Assembly: GCA_946479615.1 (NCBI GenBank)
Contig: CAMLGR010000035.1
Coordinates: 1 to 33,983, forward strand
Origin: an uncultured Bacteroidota bacterium
GTDB taxonomy: Bacteria > Bacteroidota > Bacteroidia > Chitinophagales > Chitinophagaceae
Reading direction: 5' to 3'
DNA length: 33,983 nt
Both the position numbers and the translations under genes were made by a program. Shown here piece by piece: positions 1 to 7,581 of this stretch (positions within the stretch are counted from its first letter, which is position 1; each line of letters opens with the position of its first letter). The notes under the pieces were generated by a model. It had not been told where the DNA came from, did no database searches, and saw nothing but the letters and a program-made list of their open reading frames with translations.

Positions 1-92
1 ACGAAGCAGTCACGGGTTAAAACTGTAACTATCTCCAAAACGTATATGATATCCGGTACACAAAATTTCTTTGCAGAACCTTAACCAGCTAA

Positions 93-638
93 TTGAGTAC
101 CAACCTAAAATATAGCGAACAAGAACTGGTGGCCTTGCTCCAGGAGAGAAGTGAGCATTCATTCAGTTACCTCTATGATAATTACTCGGGAGCTTTGTTT
201 GGTGTGATCAAAGGGATTATTGCCGATGAAGAAACCGTGAGAGATGTCTTGCAGGAGGTATTTGTAAACATCTGGAAAAAGATCAGCTTATACGATCCTG
301 CAAAAGGAAGATTGTTTACCTGGATGATGAATGTAGCCAGGAATGCCGCTATAGATAAATTAAGATCCCGCAGCTACCAGGATTCTCTAAAAAACCGGGC
401 GATCCCGGATCACGTAGATATGAATGCAGCAGGTGCCATTCTTCAACCACAAACCGATGATGTTGGCCTCAGGAAGATTCTTACTAAACTGAAAGAAGAA
501 CATCGCCTGCTGATCGACCTTTCCTATTTCCAGGGTTATACGCATGAAGAGATTTCCAGGGTATTGAATATACCCCTGGGAACCGTGAAGACAAGAATAA
601 GAAGTGCGTTGACCCAGTTACGAACCATGATTCAATAA
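93..638 (+). CDS. ECF-family RNA polymerase sigma factor
   Basis: This 181-residue protein is an alternative sigma factor that directs RNA polymerase to a dedicated regulon. Region 2 spans about residues 24-92 and contains the core-binding motif DVLQEVF (51-57) followed by a helix rich in aromatic and basic residues (FTWMMNVARNAAIDKL). Region 4 spans about 128-180 with the helix-turn-helix GYTHEEISRVLNIPLGTVK (148-166). The start is a TTG at 93; no in-frame ATG would keep region 2 intact. The anti-sigma gene begins 3 bases after the stop, so the two form one operon, and the pairing resembles SigK/RskA-type ECF modules. ECF operons are often autoregulated, but no matching promoter pair could be verified in the 92 bases upstream. 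The family call is firm; the regulon is unknown. Confidence 0.93.
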   Translation: MSTNLKYSEQELVALLQERSEHSFSYLYDNYSGALFGVIKGIIADEETVRDVLQEVFVNIWKKISLYDPAKGRLFTWMMNVARNAAIDKLRSRSYQDSLKNRAIPDHVDMNAAGAILQPQTDDVGLRKILTKLKEEHRLLIDLSYFQGYTHEEISRVLNIPLGTVKTRIRSALTQLRTMIQ

Positions 639-641
639 ACA

Positions 642-1457
642 GTGAACATAAAAGAATACATATCGAGTGGCATTATTGAAAGCTATGTGCTTGGACTTTC
701 TTCGGAAGAAGAAAGAGCCGAGTTTGAAAAGCTGTGCAGGGAATACCCGGAGCTGGTAGACGCGCGCATATCGTTTGAAATAGCCCTCGAACAGCAACTG
801 CTTAATAACAGTGCGGTTTTGTATAAGACTGATGATCTTAAAGACAGAGTGATGGAAGCTGTTAAGCAACAATCTCCCGTTAACCAAACAAAGATCATAT
901 CTATGCAAAGTTCCAACACAAACCGCAGCTCTTCGCCATTGCGATGGGTAGCTGCCGCTTCAATCATTTTGCTATTAGGATCGGGCTATTTCGCTTACAG
1001 GTTTTATTCAGAGAACCAGGAATTGAAAAACACCAATACACAGCTTGCTGCCAAGGTGGATTCAAGTTCCCGGATAAACGATAGTATCGCCAGTGTGATG
1101 GCGGAAGAACAAAAGCTGATGAAGGACCCTAATATTGCTGTCGTTAATATGTCCGGTACTACCAAAGCACCGGAATCATCGGCCAGTATTTACTGGGATT
1201 CCACTTCTGCCAATGTCTATCTCGTTGTCAAGAACATGCCCCAACTTCCTTCGGATAAACAATACCAGCTTTGGGCGCTGATCGATGGCAAACCCAAAGA
1301 TCTCGGTCTGTTCGATGTCGGGGCCAGCAAGAAGTTTATCCTGAAAATGAACAATACACAAAAAGCGGATGCCTTTGCGATTACCATCGAGGACCGGGGG
1401 AATACCGGCGGTCCTAACCTTGAACAATTACAGAATATGGGCAAGGCTAAACTATAG
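642..1457 (+). CDS. RskA-like transmembrane anti-sigma factor
   Basis: This 271-residue inner-membrane protein probably sequesters the sigma factor encoded 3 bases upstream. Residues 1-100 form a cytoplasmic, acidic helical region with the N-terminal pattern IIESYVLGLSSEEERAEFE typical of RskA-type anti-sigma domains. One membrane helix lies at about 102-120, followed by a short coiled coil (123-160). A periplasmic domain at about 180-270 contains YQLWALIDGKPKDLGLFDVG and ends in FAITIEDRGNTGGP, the conserved C-terminal RskA pattern. I see no HxxxCxxC zinc motif, so it is not a zinc-binding anti-sigma factor. It starts with GTG at 642, and the close spacing suggests translational coupling. 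The signal that releases the sigma factor cannot be read from the sequence. Confidence 0.88.
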   Translation: MNIKEYISSGIIESYVLGLSSEEERAEFEKLCREYPELVDARISFEIALEQQLLNNSAVLYKTDDLKDRVMEAVKQQSPVNQTKIISMQSSNTNRSSSPLRWVAAASIILLLGSGYFAYRFYSENQELKNTNTQLAAKVDSSSRINDSIASVMAEEQKLMKDPNIAVVNMSGTTKAPESSASIYWDSTSANVYLVVKNMPQLPSDKQYQLWALIDGKPKDLGLFDVGASKKFILKMNNTQKADAFAITIEDRGNTGGPNLEQLQNMGKAKL

Positions 1458-1570
1458 TCTGCCGCCTGAAAATATTTATCACCAACCAATCTTTCACGTA
1501 TGTGATTACGTAATTAGAACTGGGACCTGACAATTTTATTATTAGCGTTTTGGTTCTATAGTTGGTTAAG

Positions 1571-1605
1571 AAAAGGGGCCCCATTTATGGGGTCTCTTGT
1601 TTTAT
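1571..1605 (+). terminator. Probable terminator after the anti-sigma gene
   Basis: A GC-rich hairpin with arms GGCCCC and GGGGTC (about 1577-1582 and 1589-1594) around an ATTTAT loop is followed by a T-rich tail (TCTTGTTTTAT). It lies about 115 bases after the anti-sigma stop codon and would separate that operon from the VanZ-like gene. Confidence 0.6.
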
Positions 1606-1620
1606 ACAAACAGGAGATAA

Positions 1621-1750
1621 AGTACGAAATACAAAGTAAGAAGTATGATAAAGTCCGCAGTATCAGGTACGGGGTATTAACTACGAAGTAGATTAAAAAA
1701 ACCATCTTCATTAACACAGGCTGCGGTACATCGTGCTTCGTACTTACTGA
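1621..1750. repeat. Heptamer-word array A (AGTACGA type)
   Basis: From 1621 to 1693 the sequence reads as ten consecutive degenerate 7-nt words on the pattern RGTACGA (first AGTACGA, then AATACAA, and so on), with a single 3-nt slip (TAA) at 1649-1651. At about 1731-1747 the same word appears in reverse complement (TCGTGCT, TCGTACT), so the ends can pair imperfectly. The array fills most of the 306-base gap between the anti-sigma terminator and the VanZ-like gene. It uses the same word as array B at 3778-3866. I see no coding potential here. Confidence 0.7.
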
Positions 1751-1763
1751 AATTGTTTTATTA

Positions 1764-2156
1764 TTGCGAAAAAAATTGAAGCGCTTTTTTTACTATATCC
1801 TTCCACCCATTGCCTGGTTCATCATCTCTACTATTTTATTTACATTGCCGGGATCATCATTACCGAAAGAAGACTGGCTCGATAAAATATGGATCGACAA
1901 ATGGGTACATATCGGTTTATTCGCCACCATGGTGTTCCTGTTGGGAAGGGCGGGCTACCAGCAAACTCCATTGCCGAAACGCAAGCGTTATTTTATCACC
2001 TGCTGCCTGTTATGTATTGCTTATGGAGTAGCGATCGAATTCATCCAGAAATACTTTATACCTAACCGTTCTTTCGATTTGAAAGATATTGCTGCTGATA
2101 GCCTGGGAAGCATCCTGGGCGCCTGGTATTGCACCAGGAGGTATATAAAAGAATAG
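1764..2156 (+). CDS. VanZ-like integral membrane protein
   Basis: This small membrane protein has 130 residues and four predicted membrane segments at about 12-29, 47-62, 76-95 and 110-124. The family signature is visible as DKWVHIGLFATMVFLL (45-60) and as EFIQKYFIPNRSFDLKDIAAD (92-112), which matches the E-x-x-Q...R-x-x-x-x-x-D-x-x-x-N/D pattern of VanZ-like proteins. VanZ itself contributes to teicoplanin resistance, but most members, including short stand-alone Bacteroidota ones like this, have no proven role, so a resistance function should not be assumed. The start is TTG at 1764, immediately after repeat array A. No in-frame ATG precedes the first membrane segment. Confidence 0.82.
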   Translation: MRKKLKRFFYYILPPIAWFIISTILFTLPGSSLPKEDWLDKIWIDKWVHIGLFATMVFLLGRAGYQQTPLPKRKRYFITCCLLCIAYGVAIEFIQKYFIPNRSFDLKDIAADSLGSILGAWYCTRRYIKE

Positions 2157-2245
2157 ACCCCTGTGGAAACAGGGGTCGCAACCAAAACTAACTGCTTATG
2201 AGAAAATTGACTGTCTTTATATAAGAAGAACTTTCGTTCTTTTAT
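2156..2245 (+). other. Two hairpins around a susC-like leader and 8-codon ORF
   Basis: A perfect 9-bp stem with a GGAA loop (2156-2177) overlaps the last base of the VanZ-like stop codon. Then comes ACCAAAACTA (2181-2190) and an ORF of eight codons (MRKLTVFI, 2198-2224), followed by a small hairpin (GAAC-TTTC-GTTC, about 2228-2239) with a T-rich tail. The leader and first codons closely resemble the start of the susC gene here: ACTAAAACTA at 13316 and ATGAGAAAACTG at 13334. The stretch may be a decayed susC start, a leader transcript, or simply a terminator region. No gene follows on the + strand. Confidence 0.4.
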
Positions 2246-2695
2246 GATCTCTTTCTTTTACTAACGCAAATTTACTGCCATTAGTGTGAAGTGCACTGTT
2301 AATGAAAGTTTAAAAGGTATTTTCAGGTACTTTCACTCTCTGCTGTCCACGTAAAATCTCACTTTGAGGAGTTTTTTCCGCGAAACGCATTCTGCGTTTT
2401 TTTAAGACCTTCCCACTTCACCATTTTTAATGAACTCTAAAGTATTGTATTTCTTACTTCACCTTACATAATACACAAATCAGACCAAATTAATTTCCCA
2501 AACCGGTGATTCTAAAGTTAGGAAATAATTAATTGTTAATCAGACACTAATTGATGCCAAATGTTTATGCCATACTAAATAATCCCATAACAATCGTTTG
2601 CACTATACTACAAATGGGGTATTATTATCCCGTTAAGAAATTGAATTGATACTATTATATCACATCCTGATGCTTTATGTGATATGTGAAAAGCC
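2246..2695. other. Gene-poor intergenic stretch downstream of prfA
   Basis: This 450-base AT-rich stretch lies between the end of the VanZ region (+) and the end of prfA (-), and no convincing ORF was found in it. It holds three visible items. The first is a perfect -7 type box TAAATTTG on the - strand at 2267-2274. The second is a + strand hairpin with a T-run at 2383-2403 (AACGCA-TTC-TGCGTT then TTTTT). The third is a 9-bp inverted repeat (2657-2665 with 2677-2685) just beyond the prfA stop, which lacks a T-run on the - strand. A small RNA is possible but unproven. Confidence 0.4.
2383..2403 (+). terminator. Hairpin with T-run (possible + strand terminator)
   Basis: A short stem of about 6 bp (AACGCA / TGCGTT) with loop TTC is followed directly by a run of T. 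It has the form of an intrinsic terminator for a + strand transcript, yet no + strand gene ends nearby except the VanZ-like gene, about 230 bases upstream. Confidence 0.45.
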
Positions 2696-3760
2696 TTAGT
2701 TCTGCTTCGCCAGTTTTTCGGAGTTCTCTGCAAACTGCAATGCATCGATCAGTTCGGCGATATCGCCATTAAGGACTTCCTGGAGATTATATAATGTAAG
2801 ACCAATACGGTGATCTGTAACCCTTCCTTGCGGGAAATTATAGGTCCTGATTTTCGCGCTTCTGTCACCGGTACTGACAAGACTTTTACGGTGACGTGAT
2901 ATTTCCTCTTCCTGTTTTCTTACCTGCTCCTCGTACAGCCTGGTACGCATCATCTGCATGGCCTTTTCCCGGTTGGCCAGCTGTGTCCTTTCTGTCTGGC
3001 AAATAACTACCGTACCGGTTGGAATATGCGTCAGCAATACTTTCGTTTCCACTTTGTTCACGTTTTGTCCGCCGGCGCCGCCACTTCGTGCCGTTTCCAT
3101 TTTCACATCACTTTCTTTTAATTCAAAATCCACTTCCTCCGCTTCTGGCATTACAGCTACGGTAGCCGCAGAAGTATGCACCCGTCCACTGCCTTCGGTA
3201 TCGGGCACCCGTTGCACACGATGTACGCCGCTTTCGAATTTGAGCGTACCATATACATCATCACCCGTTACTTCGAGTTGCACTTCTTTATACCCTCCCA
3301 CGGTTCCTTCGCTTTCGCTGAGGATCGCTGTTTTCCATCCTTTTCTTTCGCAATAGCGGATATACATGCGCAGCAGGTCGCCGGCAAAAAGACTGGCTTC
3401 ATCACCACCCGTACCGGCACGTATCTCGAGTATGGCATTTTTTTCATCCTGCGGGTCTTTGGGTATCAGCAATTGCCGGATATGCGCCTCTGCTTTTTCC
3501 TTCTGTTCTTCCAGCCCCGGCGCCTCTTCTTTGGCCAGCTCACGCATTTCTTCATCTTCACCATTCAGCGCCTCTTTATAGAAAACAATGTCATCCAGTA
3601 TTTTTTTATACCCTTCATAAGCCGTCACGATCTTCTCCAGGCTCCTGTATTCCTTACTTGTCTCCGCAAATTTTTTATTATTGCTCACAATCTCCGGATT
3701 GGTCAATGCCATGCCCAGCTGATCGAATCGTCCTTTAATTGCTTCCAGTTTATCTAGCAT
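2696..3760 (-). CDS. prfA: Peptide chain release factor 1
   Basis: The protein reads UAA and UAG stop codons in the ribosomal A site and triggers release of the finished peptide. It has 354 residues, the usual length for RF1. The N-terminal helical domain covers about 1-100. The catalytic GGQ loop is at 230-232 within [15 protein letters not shown]. The codon-recognition tripeptide is P-D-T (186-188) in [17 protein letters not shown]; the P-x-T form marks RF1, whereas RF2 has SPF. The glutamine of GGQ is normally methylated by PrmC, which is not in this window. The gene is divergent from the amidohydrolase, and array B lies between them. Stop is TAA. I see no frameshift and no sign of transfer. 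Confidence 0.97.
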   Translation of the reverse strand: MLDKLEAIKGRFDQLGMALTNPEIVSNNKKFAETSKEYRSLEKIVTAYEGYKKILDDIVFYKEALNGEDEEMRELAKEEAPGLEEQKEKAEAHIRQLLIPKDPQDEKNAILEIRAGTGGDEASLFAGDLLRMYIRYCERKGWKTAILSESEGTVGGYKEVQLEVTGDDVYGTLKFESGVHRVQRVPDTEGSGRVHTSAATVAVMPEAEEVDFELKESDVKMETARSGGAGGQNVNKVETKVLLTHIPTGTVVICQTERTQLANREKAMQMMRTRLYEEQVRKQEEEISRHRKSLVSTGDRSAKIRTYNFPQGRVTDHRIGLTLYNLQEVLNGDIAELIDALQFAENSEKLAKQN

Positions 3761-3777
3761 AATTTCAACATTGAAAA

Positions 3778-3866
3778 AAGTAAGTACGAAGTACGAGGTA
3801 AGAAGTACAAGTACCCGAAGTTAGAACAGGCTTCAATTGTCCGGTAGCCGTACTTCCTACTTACTT
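3778..3866. repeat. Heptamer-word inverted repeat B (AGTACGA type)
   Basis: Arm 1 (3778-3795) and arm 2 (3849-3866) are inverted repeats matching at 17 of 18 positions. From 3783 the left part reads as consecutive 7-nt words: AGTACGA twice, then GGTAAGA and AGTACAA. The right part repeats the reverse-complement word. It is the same word family as array A. It lies between the divergent prfA and amidohydrolase genes, the only array in the window upstream of both its neighbours. Confidence 0.75.
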
Positions 3867-3935
3867 AAAATGGTTTGCAAAGTTACTAAGAATAAATTTT
3901 TGGGATTTGGATTTTCAATGCTTGAATTTTGCAAC

Positions 3936-5096
3936 ATGAGGTATACCAAGTTCCAGGCCGATCAACTGTTTGATGGGTATCGTTTTGCCGACCAGCCTTC
4001 TGTACTTGTTATGACAGAAGATGGGAAGGTAGATGCCATTACAGCGGTGACCGATGCCGGTGATGATATCCAGACCTATAGCGGCATCCTGTCTCCTGGT
4101 TTCATCAACTGCCATTGTCACCTCGAACTCAGTCATATGAAGGGAATGATCCCTGAAAAGACAGGATTGGTCCCTTTTGTATCGAAAGTGATGCTGCACC
4201 GTCATATTGCCGAAGAAGAGATCCACCAGGCTATCCGTGTGGCAGAGGACGAAATGTACAGCAGTGGGATCGTAGCAGTAGGCGATATCTGTAACAATGC
4301 GATGACCATTCCCCAAAAAATTCTGGGGAGGATACAGTATCACAATTTTATCGAAGCCAGTGGTTTTTTACCGGAGCTTTCCGAACAGCGGTTTGACAGG
4401 GCGGTGATCATTTTCAATGAATATGCAAAACATTACGACCAACCTTCTGCTTCCAATTCGATCGTGCCACATGCACCTTATTCGGTGTCGCGGGAGCTAT
4501 GGCAAAAGATCATCGGTTTTCCTGGTAACCATCTCATGACCATCCACAACCAGGAAAGCCCGGAAGAAGACGAGCTGTTCCTGTACAAACGCGGTGCTTT
4601 TCTGAAACTGTATGAATCCATGGGGATCGATATTTCCTTTTTCCAGCCTTCAGCCAAAAGCAGCCTGCAGACCTTTCTGCCCTTGTTTTTGCCCCGGCAA
4701 CCATTGATCCTCGTACATAATGTTCATAGTACGCGGGAGGATGTCCGTTTTACCAAAAATGCCCGCTCCGCAGCCTGGTGGTGCCTCTGCCCCAATGCCA
4801 ACCTGTACATTACCGGCAACCTGCCTGACATAGATATGCTGAGACAGGAAACAGAATCTATCGTACTGGGCACGGACAGCCTTGCCTCCAATCACCAGCT
4901 AAGTATTTTATCAGAAATGCAAACCATCCGGCGGCATTTCCCGTCTGTACAACCGGAAGAATTATTGCGCTGGGCCACCAGTAACGGGGCCAAAGCCTTG
5001 CAAATGGAAAACATATTAGGTAGCTTTGAGACCGGCAAACAACCCGGTGTAACCCTTGTCAGCAGCGACCTGTCCGTATCGCAGCGACTTATATAA
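3936..5096 (+). CDS. Metal-dependent amidohydrolase / deaminase family protein
   Basis: This amidohydrolase-superfamily enzyme is probably a hydrolytic deaminase acting on a ring amine. With ATG at 3936 it has 386 residues. An in-frame start at 3837 would add 33 residues reading through repeat array B, so I prefer 3936, where the first strand of the family begins (MRYTKFQADQLFDG). Metal-site residues are visible: NCHCHLE (H60, H62), VPHAPYS (H179), HNQE (H204, E207), LVHNVHS (H261) and GTDSLASN (D314). This set fits the SAH/chlorohydrolase/cytosine-deaminase branch. The NCHCHLELSH form also recalls aminofutalosine deaminases of menaquinone synthesis, but no other futalosine gene is nearby, so the substrate stays open. 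The next gene starts 3 bases after the stop. Confidence 0.85.
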   Translation: MRYTKFQADQLFDGYRFADQPSVLVMTEDGKVDAITAVTDAGDDIQTYSGILSPGFINCHCHLELSHMKGMIPEKTGLVPFVSKVMLHRHIAEEEIHQAIRVAEDEMYSSGIVAVGDICNNAMTIPQKILGRIQYHNFIEASGFLPELSEQRFDRAVIIFNEYAKHYDQPSASNSIVPHAPYSVSRELWQKIIGFPGNHLMTIHNQESPEEDELFLYKRGAFLKLYESMGIDISFFQPSAKSSLQTFLPLFLPRQPLILVHNVHSTREDVRFTKNARSAAWWCLCPNANLYITGNLPDIDMLRQETESIVLGTDSLASNHQLSILSEMQTIRRHFPSVQPEELLRWATSNGAKALQMENILGSFETGKQPGVTLVSSDLSVSQRLI

Positions 5097-5099
5097 ACA

Positions 5100-7016
5100 A
5101 TGAAAACGATTTTAGTCATACTTATTCTTGCTACCGTCGTTTGCTGTTTTTCGTTTAGTCTTCACCAGAAAAAAGAGTATAAAGATTTTTACGTCAGTTC
5201 TCTCAACCAGTTCAAACAGGAAGAGGAACAGCTGCTGCACACTATACAATCGGCCAACCTGTCCAATGCCGCCGATCTGGAAAAGATCAGGGCTGGTATT
5301 GTTTCCAGCCGCAGGCGGCTGAAGGCCATGGATTTCTGGCTCCGTTATTTTGACCCCATTTCTTATCGAAAACTGAATGGTCCTTTGCCGGTGGAATGGG
5401 AAACAGAAGTGTTTGAAAAATTCGAAGCTCCTTATAAAAGAAAGGGTGCTGGTCTTAGCCTGGCTGAATTATATCTCGATGAACCAGCACTTAATAAGGA
5501 TAGCCTGGCTGGGTTTATCCAGACATCGATCGACAGCCTGCAGATGTTCAGAAAAGATTCCATTTTCCTGGAACTGGACAAGGATGATCATTTCTTTTTG
5601 GCGAACCGTTTATACCTGCTGAACCTTGCGGCAATCTATACTACCGGTTTCGAATGCCCCGATACCAGCCGGGTCATTCCTGAAATGCGGGCGATGCTGC
5701 ATGATGTAAAAACGATCTATACGTATTTTAATAATGATTTTCCGGCTACACCACTGACTACCGGCTACCTGGAGCTTTACGATAAAGCAATCGCCTTTGC
5801 AGATAAGCAGCCATCTTCTTATTCTGCATTTGACCAGTTTAGCTTTTTAAAAGATTATATCAACCCGTTGTTCCGCCTCAACCAGGAATATATCCGTAAT
5901 TATGATGCGGTATCATGGAGCTTTAATGATTATGCCTTAAGCAATGATGCTCCTTCTGTTTTTGATAAGTCATTGTTCATTTCGCAGAATACAAAAGGCA
6001 TTTTTTCATTGGTAGAGGATGAAGAGGTATTGGGTGAAATAAAAAAGATCGGCAAACTTCTTTTCTACGACCCGATATTATCAGGTAATAACAAAAGAAG
6101 CTGTGCGTCCTGTCATAAGCCAACAGAATTTTTTACCGATACCAGCATGGCAACAGCGTTCCAGTTTGATGAAAAAAATCATTTGCCACGCAATTCACCT
6201 TCTTTGATCAATTCGGTTTTTAATCACCTTGTAATGCTGGATGGAAAACATATTTCTTTGCAGGACCAGGCAAGAACAGTCATGAGCAGTCATGATGAAA
6301 TGAGCAGTGATCCCGATGAACTGGTTAAAAAAATAATGAGTTGCAAGGAGTACAAGACAGCTTTTAAGAAATTTGTGAAATATACACCGGAAGAAAAAAC
6401 ACCGGGCATGAGCCATATTATTTCTGCGGTCACTTACTACTATGCCGATTTCAGTAATTATTATTCACCGTTTGATGATGCGATGAATAAAAACACGGCA
6501 ATTCCGCAGGATGCGAAAAACGGCTTTAATCTGTTTATGAGTAAAGCGATGTGTGGCACCTGTCATTTTGTTCCGCATTTCAATGGTATAAAACCTCCTT
6601 ATATCGGTTCCGAATTTGAAGTACTGGGTGTGCCGGCAGATACAGCGTATACTAAATTAAGCGATGACAAGGGCCGGTATGATGTAAACCCGGCGGAGGA
6701 AACATTGCATGCCTTCCGTACCGCTACGGTGCGCAATGCCGAATTCACCAAACCCTATATGCATAACGGCGTATTCAACACGCTTGACCAGGTGATTGAT
6801 TTTTATGATGCGGGTGGTGGTGTCGGAAAAAAACTGGATGTTCCTAACCAAACCCTCTCTTCCGATTCATTAAAACTGACACGGAAAGAAAAGAAGGACC
6901 TGATTGCATTTATGCATTCGTTGAATGAAAAGATTATTTTTGATACCCCTCCTGCTGCGTTGCCCGTTTCTACCGACAAAGCACTTAATAACCGCAAACC
7001 GGGAGGCGAATACTGA
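5100..7016 (+). CDS. Di-haem cytochrome c peroxidase (MauG/CcpA family) with long N-terminal extension
   Basis: This 638-residue exported di-haem enzyme probably reduces hydrogen peroxide or another oxidant in the periplasm. Residues 1-21 form a signal peptide. Two haem motifs are present, CASCH (335-339) and CGTCH (485-489), and the conserved distal motif YMHNGVF is at 553-559. The peroxidase domain spans about 300-615, the normal size. Residues 25-300 are an additional, mostly helical region that I cannot assign with confidence; it may be related to helical domains fused to such peroxidases in Bacteroidota. A short cytochrome c gene follows 5 bases after the stop and is a plausible electron donor. 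The gene begins 3 bases after the amidohydrolase stop, so co-transcription is likely. Confidence 0.92.
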   Translation: MKTILVILILATVVCCFSFSLHQKKEYKDFYVSSLNQFKQEEEQLLHTIQSANLSNAADLEKIRAGIVSSRRRLKAMDFWLRYFDPISYRKLNGPLPVEWETEVFEKFEAPYKRKGAGLSLAELYLDEPALNKDSLAGFIQTSIDSLQMFRKDSIFLELDKDDHFFLANRLYLLNLAAIYTTGFECPDTSRVIPEMRAMLHDVKTIYTYFNNDFPATPLTTGYLELYDKAIAFADKQPSSYSAFDQFSFLKDYINPLFRLNQEYIRNYDAVSWSFNDYALSNDAPSVFDKSLFISQNTKGIFSLVEDEEVLGEIKKIGKLLFYDPILSGNNKRSCASCHKPTEFFTDTSMATAFQFDEKNHLPRNSPSLINSVFNHLVMLDGKHISLQDQARTVMSSHDEMSSDPDELVKKIMSCKEYKTAFKKFVKYTPEEKTPGMSHIISAVTYYYADFSNYYSPFDDAMNKNTAIPQDAKNGFNLFMSKAMCGTCHFVPHFNGIKPPYIGSEFEVLGVPADTAYTKLSDDKGRYDVNPAEETLHAFRTATVRNAEFTKPYMHNGVFNTLDQVIDFYDAGGGVGKKLDVPNQTLSSDSLKLTRKEKKDLIAFMHSLNEKIIFDTPPAALPVSTDKALNNRKPGGEY

Positions 7017-7021
7017 TTATT

Positions 7022-7384
7022 TTGAAACTTATTTATACCATACCTTTTTTACTGGCCGGCAGCATGTTGCTGCAACAGTGCCATCCCACCAAAAAAGTGG
7101 AATATGATATTCCCCCGCATTTTACAGAGATCAATAAAAAATTATTGATTGAAAAAGCGGAGAAAGGAAAGATATTATACCAACTGCATTGTTCCGGTTG
7201 TCATGGCATTTTTACAAAAGGGAAAGACAGCATTCCCAATTTTACCAAGATACAGATCGACAACTACCATACGGCTGCCCTGATCGGCATCGATGCAAAA
7301 AACCATGCGATCGCCAAAAAAATGAGCAGCGAACAAATAGACCAGGTGGTAACTTTTCTAAGACTGAGAAAGGTGAAGAAATAA
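7022..7384 (+). CDS. Small mono-haem cytochrome c, exported
   Basis: This 120-residue class I cytochrome c domain has one haem-binding CSGCH motif (57-61). The likely axial methionine is M101 in KKMSSEQ, followed by the C-terminal helix IDQVVTFLRLRK. The N-terminus is a signal sequence ending in LLQQC; the cysteine at 20 could be lipidated, although QQC is a poor lipobox. The start codon is TTG at 7022, 5 bases after the peroxidase stop. Its position strongly suggests an electron-transfer partner of the di-haem peroxidase, since many such enzymes receive electrons from small cytochromes. That partnership is inferred from gene order only. Confidence 0.88.
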   Translation: MKLIYTIPFLLAGSMLLQQCHPTKKVEYDIPPHFTEINKKLLIEKAEKGKILYQLHCSGCHGIFTKGKDSIPNFTKIQIDNYHTAALIGIDAKNHAIAKKMSSEQIDQVVTFLRLRKVKK

Positions 7385-7431
7385 GATACATTATTATGGG
7401 GTTGTATAGCATGTATATTGTTACAACGTGC

Positions 7432-7527
7432 TATAGAACACGGATCAAATTGGATAAACGGATATTAATTGATCTGGATAACTAATCCCCATAATATCCG
7501 TTTATCCAATTTGATCCGTGTTCTATA
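7432..7527. repeat. Perfect 36-bp inverted repeat (element C)
   Basis: Arms 7432-7467 and 7492-7527 are exact reverse complements over 36 bases, with a 24-base spacer. The core GGAT recurs at 7442, 7452, 7460 and, in the spacer, 7476, so each arm is itself made of repeated words. The element lies between the convergent cytochrome c (+) and recO (-) genes, where a hairpin could stop transcription from both sides. There is no T-run on either flank, so it is not a standard intrinsic terminator. Confidence 0.9.
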
Positions 7528-7581
7528 TTTCGCTTTTCGAATAAGAGCATGCTCAGGCGCATGGAAGCAAGAACAATCATT

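Noticed and set aside
2958..3757. Several + strand ORFs of 70-190 codons inside prfA
   Set aside because: They are antisense shadows of a clearly conserved RF1 gene; their translations are low in family character.
3837..3935. Longer start for the amidohydrolase (33 additional residues)
   Set aside because: The extension begins inside repeat array B and has no similarity to the family's first strand, which begins at 3936.
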